Assembly: GCF_035582795.1 (NCBI RefSeq) | Contig: NC_134370.1 | Location: 46,859,501 to 46,923,500, forward strand | Direction: 5' to 3' | Source of the DNA: Mycteria americana | Taxonomy: Eukaryota; Chordata; Aves; Ciconiiformes; Ciconiidae | DNA: 64,000 nt | Part shown: positions 1 to 12,700 of the stretch, in pieces | Position numbering within the stretch: the stretch's first letter is position 1 | How the letters are laid out: each line of letters opens with the position of its first letter | The notes under the pieces: generated by a model | The model's database searches: none | What the model was told of the DNA's origin: nothing | The model's input: the letters and a program-made list of their open reading frames with translations, nothing else | Made by a program: the position numbers and the translations under genes

Positions 1-427
1 GGGGTCCTCCACGGGCTGCAGTGTGGATATCTGCTCCACCATGGACCTCCTCCATGGGCTGCAGGGGGACAGCCTGCATCACAATGGTCTTTACCATGGG
101 CTGCAGGTGAACCTCTGCTCTGGCGCCTGGAGCACCTCCTCCCACTCCTTCTTCATTGAACTTGGTGTCTGTAGGGCTGTTTCTCACATATTCTCACTCC
201 TCTCTCCCAGCTGCTGCACAGCATTTTTTACCCCTTCTTAAATATGTTATCACAGAGGTGCTACGAGCATCGCTGATGGTCTCAGCTTTGGCCAGCAACA
301 GGTCCATTCTGGAGCTGACTGGAGCTGGTTCTGTCTGACATGGGGGGCAGCTTCTGGTGTCTTCTCATAGAGGCCACCCCTGCAGCCCCCCACTACCAAA
401 ACCTTGTCACATAAACCTGATACAGTG
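1..427. repeat. Avian LTR-type interspersed repeat, truncated by window start
   Basis: The stretch is built of degenerate motifs such as gggtcctccacgggctgcag, ctgctccaccatggac and cctggagcacctcctcccac, and ends near the wording accaaaaccttgtcacataa. I recognise this wording from a high-copy avian repeat that I believe is of endogenous-retrovirus LTR type; the family name is not certain. A related but more diverged copy lies at about 51955-52570. It sits in an intron of ZNF592. The small open frames here have no meaningful protein content. Confidence 0.55.
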
Positions 428-3419
428 GGTCAGAAGAAGAGATGTGGAAACTGAAATTCTTGAAATTACAGCTGAGCTCATAAAGAGAAAAGAGCTACAG
501 ACTAAGAAAATTCAGAATTAAGCTTATTTGATGCAACATTGTCTAAGATCTGTGATGCTAGATCTAAGATCTGTGATGCTAAGATCTTTTTCCATTGCAA
601 TTCCACTTTGTTTCCTAAAACTGTCAAGTTTCTAGGTCTACACCAGGTCTAACCAGGGATTTTTCCACATATACAAAAATGTATTTTGTGGTTATTGAAC
701 AGCCTTAACTTCCAGGGAGTAAGGTTTTAGTTGAATGCCTTATTTTATTGAGGCTTAAGCACCCTGGTGTCTTGGGATGATTTAGATGTGTGTGTGTGTG
801 TGTATAGGAGTTGGTCTTGGTGAAGGTCTGAGGAGGACGCTAGGTTTGAGAGTGTTGGGCAGTGAGCAAGGTGCGGGAATACAAATGAGAGTGAACAAAG
901 TCAACAGGAGGAGGAGGTGGGATGCAACGATGAGGCTGAGGATGAATAGACGTGAGGTGGAGGGGGGGAGTAAGCTGGAGGTAGCAGAAGAGAGGATGGA
1001 TGGGAGAAGTTTTGAATTGAAGGGCATCTTGTGGTTATGTCCTTTAGACTGAAGGCCAAGCAGACTCCCTCAGTGGCATTGGCTCCTTAGGCTGATGTCT
1101 TAGAATAGGCAGCTATAACCAGGGAAATAAAAATATCTTTGCTGTGCTTGGGTATGACAGTGTAAGAGTGTATACGAGTTAATTAGGATAAAACATCTAC
1201 GTTAGGACTGGACTTGACACGTGTTCTGTCACTGAAACTTGAACACACTGGTTTTAAGGTATCAGATGGGTTCTAGGTTTTTCTTCTTCAAATTGATAAT
1301 CTTGACTTTCTGTTGTAGGGTTTTTTCCTCTGTAAATTGAACATGCTAACGCAATGATGCCTATTCATTTAAGGAGAGCCTGGGGACGAGTATAGTTTAG
1401 TTATCATAGTGACAGCAAAAGAAATTCTGTGCTCGCCACTTCTCCTCACATTGGTAAAATTTTGTGTAGCAGTGTTGTAACCTGGATGGTTGAAATAAAC
1501 CAAGTCAAAAATAATCCTCCAAGCATCTGGATCTTGACTGTAGCGTGGCCCAGCAAACAGTTGCACTGGTGGGAGGTGGGGAAGGGGACTGTGGAGTTGC
1601 AGAGATGAAGATGTTGAGACCAGCTGTGCTGCCAGAGCCAGCCCATCATGCTGCTACACACTGGTGCATCTACACTGAGGGATGCAGGTTGCTGGCATTT
1701 ATCCCAGTGGGGCACTAAGTGAAAGCTAATGTGAAGTTAAAGGTTAACTTTAAGTAGTAAATCACCACTAATTTTTTTTATAGCAGAAGCATCCTGATTA
1801 ACCTCTAACTGCCTGCGATCCCTTGGCTGCAGAAGTATCAGCTGCCCATGCAGCTCTGCCTAAAGTAGAAAAATTAAAGCTTGCAAAAGGCTGGATTTGG
1901 GAAGAACTGGGGCTTCGGGACACTGCTTGTGGGGTATTTTTCATTTGAATATGTAAAGGATATGTAAAGTGCTCTTTAAAGCATTTGCATTCCGAAAATG
2001 TAATTTCTGTTCCCCTCTGTTTCACTCTGAGTCCATAGTAATTTTTTTTGTTTAATTTAGAGATTGTTAGCATTATGAATCTTTTCCTCTTTCATAGCCC
2101 TGATCCCATGCCATAGGGTTGGTGTAGCCCTGTGTTTTCAGCTGAAGCTACATGACAGTCATGTCAAGGAGGATCCTTGTAGTTTGGGTGCATCTCTTAA
2201 ATAGGCATGAGCTTCATCAATGCCACTTAACTCTGTAACAGCAAAAGAGACTCTAAAACTAATGTAAAGTTTCTTTGCTTGTAATGAAGCTGGTTCCGTT
2301 TCCGCTTGCGCATCGGCAGTAAGTGAAAGCGAAGAGTTTTGTGCCCCCAGTTCATGTTTCAGGGGTGTGTTAATGGGGGTTTTGCCCTCGCTGCACACAG
2401 GCTTTATCTGAGCAAGAAAATTGGCCACAGGAATTTTGTGGTGATGCCTGTGTGTGGGAAGATGGGAGCTTGCTCTGACTCTCTGATCCAGGGTGCTTTG
2501 CACTGTGGTGGTTAGAAGAAAACACACTCACGAATGGATCATATTCGACACAGAGTTCTGTAGTCAATCTTTTCAATGAAACAGAAAGGTCAATGGTGCC
2601 GCCTCTATGCAGGCACTTTCCAGAGCAAAATGCTGCGTTAACTATAAGTTTCCTGATTTGCAAACACCCCTGTGGCCAAAGGATTGGATTTAATAGATGA
2701 ACTTTTTTGGAGCGGTATGTTTTTTCAACCTTCACTTTATTTCAGTGAGTATTTCTTTCTTTTTTTTCCCCCCTTCTGAAGAAGCTAATAAGTAAAAATG
2801 GGAATAAAATCAAGTATTCTGAAACGTCTGAGCTTCTGAGCATTTTTGTGCATGTGTGAATGTGACTTCTGGAAGAAAACCCCTAATGAAATGTGGCAGG
2901 CAAACCAGAATTAAAGAAAACTTGTAATAAATAACTCTTGATTAAAGTGTAGGTTATGGGAGTATATGAAAAACAGACATTACACAACTCAAAATCATAT
3001 CCTGGTAACATGCTTTAGAAATAACTGACTAATGAATGTCTCAAATTGCTGCCAGACTTCTTTGAAGAGTCATGGAAAAGTAGGAGAGAGATAAAAATGT
3101 GACATCTGGAACCAAGTTACAATTTCTCACACAAAGCAGAAGAGTTGCAAAAGAAAAAGCCACTCCATCTCCAAGATGAAGCCTTCAGTGGGGGACCCCA
3201 AATGCAGCTGCCTGTTTACTCCTGACAAATGCAGCAGCTCCTGGTGTAAAATGGATGAGTGGACCTTCCTGCAGTGCCCCGGGCAGGATTTCTGGCCTCA
3301 CATCTTCTGCAGGTGTTAAGAAAAGGATGAGCATGAAGATGCTGATTATAACTTTTTCCCTCCACTGAACCTTTTTCAGCTCTACTGTATTCCTTGGTTG
3401 ATTCAATGGAAAAATATAA

Positions 3420-3960
3420 CCTGCCATTTTATTACCCAGTTACTCAGTCCTGTGTGGTCTTTTTGCAGTTCTTCACAGTCAGCCCTTACCTGTGACATGC
3501 TGAGGTTATGATCATCAATCTTTGCCATTCCACTGCTTGTTTCCCTTTCCCAGATACTTTGAGAGTATTTTGAAGAGCCCAAATCCCAGCAGAACTTCCT
3601 GGGGACCTTCCTCCATCAAAGAACTGACTCTTTATTCCTTTCTTGTACTTATTTATCCATGCAAAAACCTTCCTCTCTGATGCCACAGCAGCTTAGTTTC
3701 CTTAAAATCCTTTAGTGAAGGGTGTTGCAAAACCCTTTTGGAAGTCCAGGTAGCCTGATCCATCTGCAGGTCAGATCTTCCTTACCCACATGGTTGTTGA
3801 CTGCTCTGGAGAGCTCAGATGGGGTTTGTGAAGCAGGAAGGGAGAAGCTGCGTTGACTTTTCCCAAGTTCAGAAGTAATGCTGGTTAAAGATGACAGTTT
3901 TCTTTATTCTTACTGATTTATCCTTGTGACTCATCATGCTTCATTTTGCCTGTTTACTCC
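3420..3960 (-). repeat. Ancient CR1 LINE fragment, antisense
   Basis: Read on the + strand, the order of phrases follows the reverse complement of the reverse-transcriptase part of old amniote CR1 elements: tttttgcagttcttcacagt, then the equivalents of 'tatttatccatgcaaaaacctt', 'gggtgttgcaaaaccctttt ggaagtccaggta', 'cacatggttgttgactgctc' and 'gttgacttttcccaag'. It is heavily diverged and has no open frame. Recognition is from the known family consensus, recalled rather than aligned. Confidence 0.7.
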
Positions 3961-4020
3961 CTAACTTCTTGTCTTTTCCATGAGACGATCTGAACTCAGA
4001 GGTTTGGGCTGTTTTTTTTG

Positions 4021-4053
4021 CCCCACCCCCCCCCCCCCACCCCCCACCCCCCG
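4021..4053. repeat. C-rich low-complexity tract
   Basis: Runs of C broken by single A bases. The complementary strand is G-rich with four or more G-runs and fits a G-quadruplex pattern. It is intronic in ZNF592. Confidence 0.9.
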
Positions 4054-6617
4054 CAGAGTGTGGTGTCAGCATGGGAATCCTTCCAGCTTCTTCCCCGGCA
4101 GATGCAGATGCAATAAATTCATTTAGCCATATCCTCGCCGAGTCTTGCTGTTTATTCCCATATTGTGTGTATACACTCTCTGGCAGGCTTCCTGCTCCTG
4201 CAGAGCATGAAGAAGATAACCACTAGTTTTGATGCCTCTTGCTAGCTGTCCCCCAAACTTTTCTGCCGTATGTTAGCATATTTTTGGTCCCTGCTGAGCC
4301 TTTCACGGAACAAGGGAGGTGATAGGAGCTGGCTGCTCTTCTGCTGTAGCCTGCAGGTCCCCAGGCAACAGTGCCCAGGCATGGAGCCCATTAAATATCG
4401 GGCGATTTTAGCATATTTTGGATCCAGCACAAGCATACACAGCAGTGAAAATTCAGGTTTTTAACATGTGCTGATTGCCAGGGTGCCTTTGGGGGCAATG
4501 GCATGCTGGAGAGGAAGAGGTGAGCCCCAAACTGTATCTTTGCAGACTTAAAATCAAAACTAAATTGGCTTTAACAAGGCAGGATCTGGAGAGAAAATGT
4601 TTCTTGCTAAGCTACAAGGGCAAAGGTCCTTTCAACTTGTGGTTGTGCTGAGTCTGCCTTAAATACTAGGCGGGATCAAAGCAAGAAGAGTCCTTTTTTA
4701 ACAACACCATGAAGTTAAATTTCCCATTGCAAATCTAAACCTGGTTAGAAAAAAATGCCATAAAACACAATAAAACTGCCCTGAACATTAATTTCTTCTT
4801 GTAGCTCTTATTTGGAGATTTGAGAGAGCTTTGGAGAATTTGAGGTCCCGCTCAGCTCCTCGCAGGGAGGTCCTGGGGCCTTTTCTATTTCCCATTTTCC
4901 CATTCCCATTTATATTTCACGGCTCAGACCATGGCTCAGTAGCGCTGTTTTTCTTTGCTGAAATTAGGGGGCTCCTCCAGCATTTGGGGAAGGGCTGAAA
5001 TACTCTTGAGTTTATTTGAATTGCATTTGGGTGCATGCATGGGGGTCCTACAATATGGTTTCTTCCACCCATTTCTCTCTTTCCTTGGGGAAACCTTTTC
5101 TTCTCTAAACTTCAAGTTGCAACATGTCTCAGATCACGTGTCCGAGGCTTTTGATGTGTTTGGCAATTTCTGCAGTTTCCTCCTTCGAGAGCCTAATTTT
5201 TTATTCCCCTCCACCCCATGAACCTTTTCAGGTTTGTCATAGCTTTGCATTGTATTATAAATGATGCTTTCTATTACCTGCAGTGTTTTTGACAGTTCCC
5301 TGATGGATGTTATATAGTGGAGCATCACAGAGATGCTGTATGAAATAGCAATGGTATAGAAAATGGAGTTGGCCCTTAATTTTATTTTATTTTTTTGTCA
5401 GATTTAAGGGCTTCTGTCCCTGGTTTCTGCCGCGGTTGCCAGCAGTGAAGTCTGCCGGACTTAGTTTGGTCCGTCTGTGTGGGCACATGCTATGTCAAAA
5501 GCTTTGTTTGACCATGTAGACATACCTTCTGGTACAACTTCTCACCATCTCTGACCTAATGAGCCCCGTAACCTTCTTTAACCATAGTGGAAGAAATGAT
5601 GTAGTTAAATTATGTGATTTGATAATCCATAATTAGCTGCTTGCTGTAGTTCATTCTTAAGCTAGACTTAGGGTCAGAGGAGTAATTTTGCATGCGTTTA
5701 TTAATGACAGAAGAGAGTTTGGACTCCTAGAGGGCTCAAGGCTGGAGGGCTGGTATTTATTCCAGCTCTACTCCTGCTTAGGCATCAAGTAATGTGCATC
5801 CTACAGAGGATGAGTAGCTGCTCCTGGGCTTTGAAGGAATACAGAAGAGTTGAGACACCTGTGAAAGGGAGCAGAGGTTTGACAGCTGTTGAAAATGGGA
5901 AGATACATCCACATAAAAAACTTTACATGTCAAGTAAATGATGATGCTTCTGCAAAGCTGTATTGCTAGTAAGTATGGCCCTTCTAAGGGTAGAGAAAAA
6001 AATGGATTTCATAAAGGGTGCAGAAACAGGGAGAGAAAGAGTCTTTGCATAATTTCTAGTTATCAAGAAGTTTCTATAAGAGTATCATAGCACATGTGGT
6101 TTGTGATCTTTGAAAGTTCGGATTTCATCTGGTCCAAAAAAATTTTTCAAGAGACACAACTGTGGGTTTGGTGAGGAAGGCTGCTGCATGTCAGGACTGC
6201 ACTGCGTTCAGCAGTAAGGGTTTCGAGTTGGGGTATAACGGAGTTTTCCTGCTTTTTTGGGGTGATTTTGGTGCAAGGTGGGGGCTTGTTGAGAGAAGTG
6301 CTTTCCTTCTCAAGTGCCTTAATGCTGAAATGAAAGCAGTGACGAAGCAGAGCTAAGAGGGGAAATAAACCACAGAGGACTTGGTTTAAGAATGGAGAGT
6401 GTCATTAGGAATGGCTAACTGTGGAAGTTGTTAGGATTGTTGTGGAAAAAGATGATAAGGAGGCTAGCTGAAGAGCTTCGTAGAGTTAATGCTAATATTA
6501 GAGGAATGTGCTGTAGCTTCCTCTAAACCTGAAAGTTTTCTAGGGTGAATTGGGGTGGGGGGTGGGGGGGGTAGGCAAATAGAGAATAACTAACTAATGT
6601 AACCTTTCTTTCATCAG

Positions 6618-6796
6618 ACGTGTCAAGTGTGCCAGATGATGCTCCCCAACCAGTGCAGTTACTGCGCTCACCAGAGGATCCACGCTCACAAGTCTCCATA
6701 TTGCTGCCCGGAGTGTGGAGCTGTCTGCCGCTCCGCCTATTTCCAAACTCATGTCAAGGAGAACTGCCTGCATTACTCCCGCAAAGTTGGATTCAG
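6618..6796 (+). CDS. ZNF592: ZNF592 coding exon A
   Basis: Acceptor tttctttcatcag; donor after ..GGATTCAG, phase 2. Encodes TCQVCQMML through KVGF and the first two bases of an Arg codon. It carries one finger ending H-x3-H and one C-x2-C-x12-H-x4-C finger (CCPECG..HVKENC). Confidence 0.95.
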
Positions 6797-9700
6797 GTTT
6801 GTGCAGCTCCAGAGGGTCCGTGCCGAGACAGTGAGAGGGAATGGGAAACTTGGATTTAGATCTTTGGAAATGTGTCTTCCTTTACAGCAGAAATGAAAGA
6901 GGACGTAGCCCGGGCGTGGCATGGTTTTCTATGACCAAACACATTTGAAATGGGGAATTACTAAATGGATTTAAGAGGAGGTTTCTGGGAGCAGAAATGA
7001 TTTTGAGGCAGCTTTAAGCTGAAAGATGCTTGTGTTGGCTTCAAGTTGCAGACGGGCGTCTCAGGATTGAAATTTACAGCAAAAAGATTGCAAATCTTAA
7101 TCCTCTAAATCTCTTTAAGGTTTGAACTTATATTCATGTCAGTTATAATGGGCTGAGGGATGTGTGCCTTCACAAGAAGGGCATAGATTATTTTCTTGTA
7201 TGCCCCTAGAACTCTCCAAACACTTCTCATGAACTGAGACAGATGGAGGAAGGCTCCCAAGGTTCTGGATGTGGTGGTGTGTATATGTGTGTGTTGGCTT
7301 TTCTCCAACCAAATTGATTGCTTTAATAAAAGACATTATTTTTCCCTACAAGCCTTTCCTCCTTGGCATGTTTAGATCACCTCAGCTGCAGCACAGCTCT
7401 TAAGACACAGACGATTTGCTTGGGAGATGAGACTAAGTGACCTTTTAAGATTTCTTAAAGTTCTGTTTTTTCTCCGATTGCCATTAAATACTCTGAAATT
7501 TAAAATGAATAGGGCAATTTCTGCTCTTGGAGCTATTCTTCTAAGATGTGTGCAAATTCAGGAAGCCTCCACTGTGTGGTTTGTTCTGAAATAACACTTA
7601 GTTTTTCAAGGGCTTTTTCTTTCAACCGTGAAGACAAGAGACACATAACAAACCGATTCTGAGTTTAATTATATACAGATAAGGTTTTTTTATGTGGGAT
7701 CTGATCTGAGGGAGCACGGCCCACAACAAAGAATTAATTCCATTGCAAATTAAATGGCTGTGATAATCGGGATGTTTGAAAATGAGTTAATCTGAGAGAA
7801 GGAGGAAAGCTGGAAAAAAAATGTTTTCCCTGAGATGGAAAAATGGGAATGGAGTAGAGGTCAGAAAACTAACCATGGGTTTGGTGCAGTTCTTTGGACT
7901 TCACTGGCACCTGAGAATCCCAAATGCAGGCACAGCTTCATCATGCTGAGCTGCTTGTGCAGCATCCCCATCCCCATTGATGCCTCAATCAATAATGTGT
8001 CACAGGGTTAGGCTGGCCTGAGCTGCATTGTATAGGAAACTCAGTCTTTTAGCAGTGATCCAGTGCAAGTCCTTTATCCTCTATTTCCAACTGATGGGCT
8101 TGCCGTGTACAGCAGAGCTTGGTCCTGAGTCTTATGTGTATGACCTGGCATTTTTTTTAAAACATTATTCATTCCAGTTGTATTACAGTAATATCTTTAT
8201 GATGCCTTAATCCTTGTCAGCAATGAGAGCTTCCATCCATCTACCAATGTCATTAGCAAATATCTGCTTTCTGTGCCAGGGACATTAATGAAGATCTAAA
8301 CAAAGACAGAGCTTAGGAATGATACTTACGAATTTTTTAGTTTTACCCAGCTCTCTAGAAGCTAAATTTATTTAACTTCTCCTCTAATTCGCATCTGCTC
8401 AAGCTCATCTGTGAAAACTGAGTCCACCAGACAGGTGAACTTCTGGCTGTGCCATCCTTGTTATCCTGCCTGTCTGTGCTGTGGAGTTGATGTCATTGGC
8501 ATTGCCAAAACCAGAAGAAATACATTTTAGTTGCAGAACTGCACCTAGATAATCCGTGGCATCTGCACTGTGGTCCCGTAGCGATTTTACTTCTTTTGTT
8601 ACTCCCAGAGCTGAAAAGCCGAGGAGTTCTTTTAAATCCTTCCCAGGATCAGCTCGACTTTTGCTGCTTCTCACTATATCCCTGTTTTTCTTGAATTTCT
8701 GATGCATAAGTTTGCTTTTGTTTTTGTGATCAGTCCTTATTCTGTCTCCTTTTCTGCTAATACCCCAATGTATTCAATTAAGTTTGGAATAAGATTGTTT
8801 TATTTGGGTTTTAGTCATGGCTAGTGATTACACTGAAAATGAGAAAAGTCTCCTGCAGTTAAAAATTAAAATCAACAAGCCTGTCCTAAATGCTCCTTTC
8901 CACTTGGTTCCAAGTGTCACCTCCCCACCTTTTCCAAGCACCTTCCAGCTGTCCCCACTGATCTGGGACTCGTTTTCTTGCTCAGTGCCATCTGGAGAGT
9001 TGAGGGGCTGGAAGGTGATGGCATAGGAAATGTTTAGAGGGTTAAGACAACATCTTGTATCTTTATCTTCTCTCAAAGGATGCTTTCCAAGACTTTTACA
9101 CAAGCCCTCCTTGCCCTGAGGCTATCTGAGAGTCTTCTCTTGCAAATTATTCTGCCCCCACCCCCCCGTGCTGGGGAAATGATAGCAGAATTTGCAATTT
9201 GCAGAAATTACATGGCAAGCCTCTGACATCCTCCATCCACTTTGTTCTGCTAATTAGTTTACTTTATCAAACTTCATCCTTCTGGCACTGGGATTCATGA
9301 TTACAAAGTGGCTGTGGTTTAAACTTCCATTTACTGTAAATTAAATTAACTTGTGATCATTTGACCCTGAGTTAGTATTTATTTCATCCCTAATTCTAAA
9401 TGAAGTACTTACTGAAACCAGGTGTTAATGCAGAACCATCTCTTGTTAGTTCAAGGAGTGTTTGTGGAAGAAGCCTGTCAGATATTCCTGGATGTACCAG
9501 CCAGACCTTACTGTCAGTATTAGCATTTGTTCTTCCATTTACACTTGGGGAACTTATTCTTCTGTAATAACACAGTTCCTGGTGTTACTATACTATAAAG
9601 TCTCTCTCCCTGTCTCACGTGAATGAGGATCAGGCTTGAAGGCAGAGCTACCCGAGCAGAATGTTTTCATGCTTCCCCAAAGATGACACCAGCTGTTGTC

Positions 9701-12700
9701 ACCACTTCCCTCTCTAAATTTAAGAAAACAGCATTTCTGTATATATTTTGGGGGGAGAGTGTTTGGCTCCTTCAGGCTGGCTTCTGCCTAATGATCTTTT
9801 GAAGTGTAACTTCAAAGCATGGGCTTGTTTCCTAAACACTGTCAGGAGGCTTGTTCAGAGGGAAGGATAATCTAGCGGCTTGTTTGTTTTTGATACAGGC
9901 TTGGAGCTCTTCCAGTTGCTCGATAGCTGGGGTCCATCTGTGACAGCAGCGTCCGTGCTGCAGTGCTGCTGAACACACAAACCCTAATAGTGCCACAGAC
10001 AAACAGCAGACCTCAGAACGAAGGAGGAAAATACTTATAAGGCGGCTTAGCTCCAGGCTCACTGGAGGAAGTTATCCCTTACGTGTCTCTCGCATTCTAG
10101 TAGCACAAACATTGGCCCCCGGATTGCCTGGCCAAGCTCCTCCACTGAAACAGTCTGTACGTGCAGCACTGGCTTAAGTGGAGATCTGCTGTTAGCTATT
10201 TTGATTGAATCTTCTTAGGAGATGCTATTCTGATCCCAGATCAGCATAGGTGCTCCTATGGGCATGGTAAACCCCACAGCTGGTGTGGACAAGGCAGGCA
10301 AGGGCAGGTGTCTGCATCCTTATGTGCCCCTGTAGTGTTGGAGTGTGGCTTCTCTCAGAGCACAGCGGGTGGGTGCTTGGGAGGAGTATTAAAGCTAAAT
10401 ATAGTACGGCTGCCAGTTGTCGCCATCCTGGGGAAGCATCAGGCAAAGCCTGTCACAGGAGTGTGCTGGGAGGAGAGGCAGGCTGGGACCAGTGGGGTGA
10501 CCCTGGCTCTCCTCCTGGCCCTGGGTCTATGTTTTCAGCTACCGAGAAGCATCCTTTGGCGCAATCTCTGCTTCTTCCTCTCTCTCCTCTTGGAGCATCC
10601 CCTCAGCTCCCAGACAAGCACTTTCCAGGCAACACCTGTGTCTTAATGATTTTAATGAGCTTAATCAGTTCCTTGTGTGTTTCTGTTGCTGTTTTCAGTA
10701 TCTTTGCTATTGCTGTCATTATTTTCTAGTGCTTAGTGGAACATGAGAAGCAATTGTGCAGGGTTACTGAAGATTTCCTAGCTGAATATTCTTTTTCTGT
10801 TTATTTTTTACTGGGGACTGACTGGTATTTATGCTGCTTATTGCTACCCAGAGATCTCATCAGGTACTTTTACTTTAGTTCTTCATCTTTAGCTGTGGCG
10901 GAATTAGCTTTCACAGATACAGGGCTGGCATTTTGCTGAACTCCATCTTCCTTTATTCTTTCTGAGTTGTTTTAGTCTTAGTCTCTGAAGGCTTCTTTTA
11001 TAGGTCTTGTTTGCTTGTCACTACATCTAGTTGTGAGATCTGCCCAGCTTGTGAATTCCTGTATCGTATTCCTCCTTGACTTTTCCACGTTGCTATTGAA
11101 GAGACTAAACGAGGACCCGCCGTAGCCTGGTGCTTACCTCCATCTGCACCACTTTGCGTGTGTGTTGGAAGCCACACTGTGGTTGTAACTCAGCTCTTTC
11201 TTTGTACATCCCCCAGGTGCATCCATTGTGGAGTTGTCTTCATGACCCTCGCCATGTTGAAAGTGCACATCCATGAGAAACACTGCGAAGTCTTCCACAA
11301 GTGTTCTTTTTGCCCAATGGCCTTCAAGTCAGCTGACAGCACTACAGCTCACATGACCAGCCAGCACCCAGCAGAGCTTCACAAGACTACTCAGTAAGCA
11401 TTTTGGGTTTCTCTCTTCTTCTCTTTTGCTGGGTAGCTCCAGGACTCCCCATTTCCCTCTGAATTTTTTTCTATTTTCGGTTTCTGTCCTCATATGAGAA
11501 GACCTGCCACTTTGTCTGCTGGCAGGGGTCCGTTCCTAGCCATAGTGTGCTCTCCTTGGTATGAATGCGGTCTCCTTGGGTAGGAAGAGAGTAGTTTGGG
11601 CAGGGAAGAGCTGAACATCTGTAGAAGTATCTTAATTGTCACCTCTTTGTCCAGCAGGACCCAGAGTGGCACCTCTTGGTAGATGGCTCCAGGGTAACTG
11701 CTGCATCTGGCACTCAAAAGGAAGAGGAGAGTTATGCCATGCAGCGTTGCCCCCAAAAATCACAAGAGAGAAGCCTCCTGTTTTTTCTACTCTGTAGCTT
11801 TCCCCTCCAAGCCTTGAGCTACTGCCGAAAATGTGTGCTTTAAGGGAGGAACTGTGGAAAGGTGGGATTGAAAGTAACGTGTAGCTAGCTAGTATACTTC
11901 GAGTTTGCTCCCATCTGTCTGCGCTTACTGACACACACACGTAGGTAGTTATGCATATGCATAGAAGTAAACTTATTTTTAGAAATCTGTGGTATGTGCC
12001 TGAGGCATTTTGTTGTTCTTCCCAGTTGAGTTAATGGTTCAGTTGTCCACGTGGGTGTGTGTTGACAATACATTGAGAGCACAGCCCTCCTCAGAAGCCC
12101 ATCCCTTTCTGAAGTTGCTGAAATAACTTTTTCCACTGTCTTCTTAAGACCGCTACCGAAGAGAGACGAGTTTATTTTTTTTAATTGTTCCAGGGTGATC
12201 TACAAATGCTCTTGTGAGACGGTCTTTAACAAGAAGAAGCTGCTCCAGGAGCACTTCCAGCAGAACACCAACAAATTGTTAGTGGGAGTGTTCAAGTGCC
12301 CACATTGCCAGCTGGTGTATATGCAGAAACAGCAGTTGATGCAGCACGTTAAGGTAGGTAACTCCCACCACTTACTGATACAAGGTCCTATTTTTTGAGT
12401 TCACAGAGAGTTTACATCAACTATGTGAGGAAACTGGTTGAAGAAATGGAAGGTTCTTGAGGAATGTATTAGTGGAAAAATAGACTACAATGATTTACAG
12501 TATTATCTGGAAACATCAGTGGAGCATTTTGTGTTAGTTGGTAATAATGCAGGCTTATTAGTATATACTAATATAGTTACTCTCATCTATACATAATTTA
12601 ACCTTATAACAAAGGCTTGTTTTATACTGGTAAATCTTTTTTATTTTTAACTGTTCTATATTAAATCCAAGGAAGTGATTAAACCAGGGCAGGAGCTTTA

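Larger units (their letters stand above)
428..6617 (+). other. ZNF592 intron (upstream part), mostly unique non-coding
   Basis: No coding exon was recognised before the 3' splice site at 6616-6617. The intron holds a short TG microsatellite at 787-803, an old CR1 fragment at about 3420-3960, a C-rich tract at 4021-4053 and a G-rich tract at about 6553-6576. The large N-terminal coding exon expected for ZNF592 must lie upstream of the window. Confidence 0.75.

Noticed and set aside
8200-8330. Possible CR1 fragment in a ZNF592 intron
   Set aside because: Only one short phrase (gacattaatgaagatctaaa) resembled CR1; too little to call.
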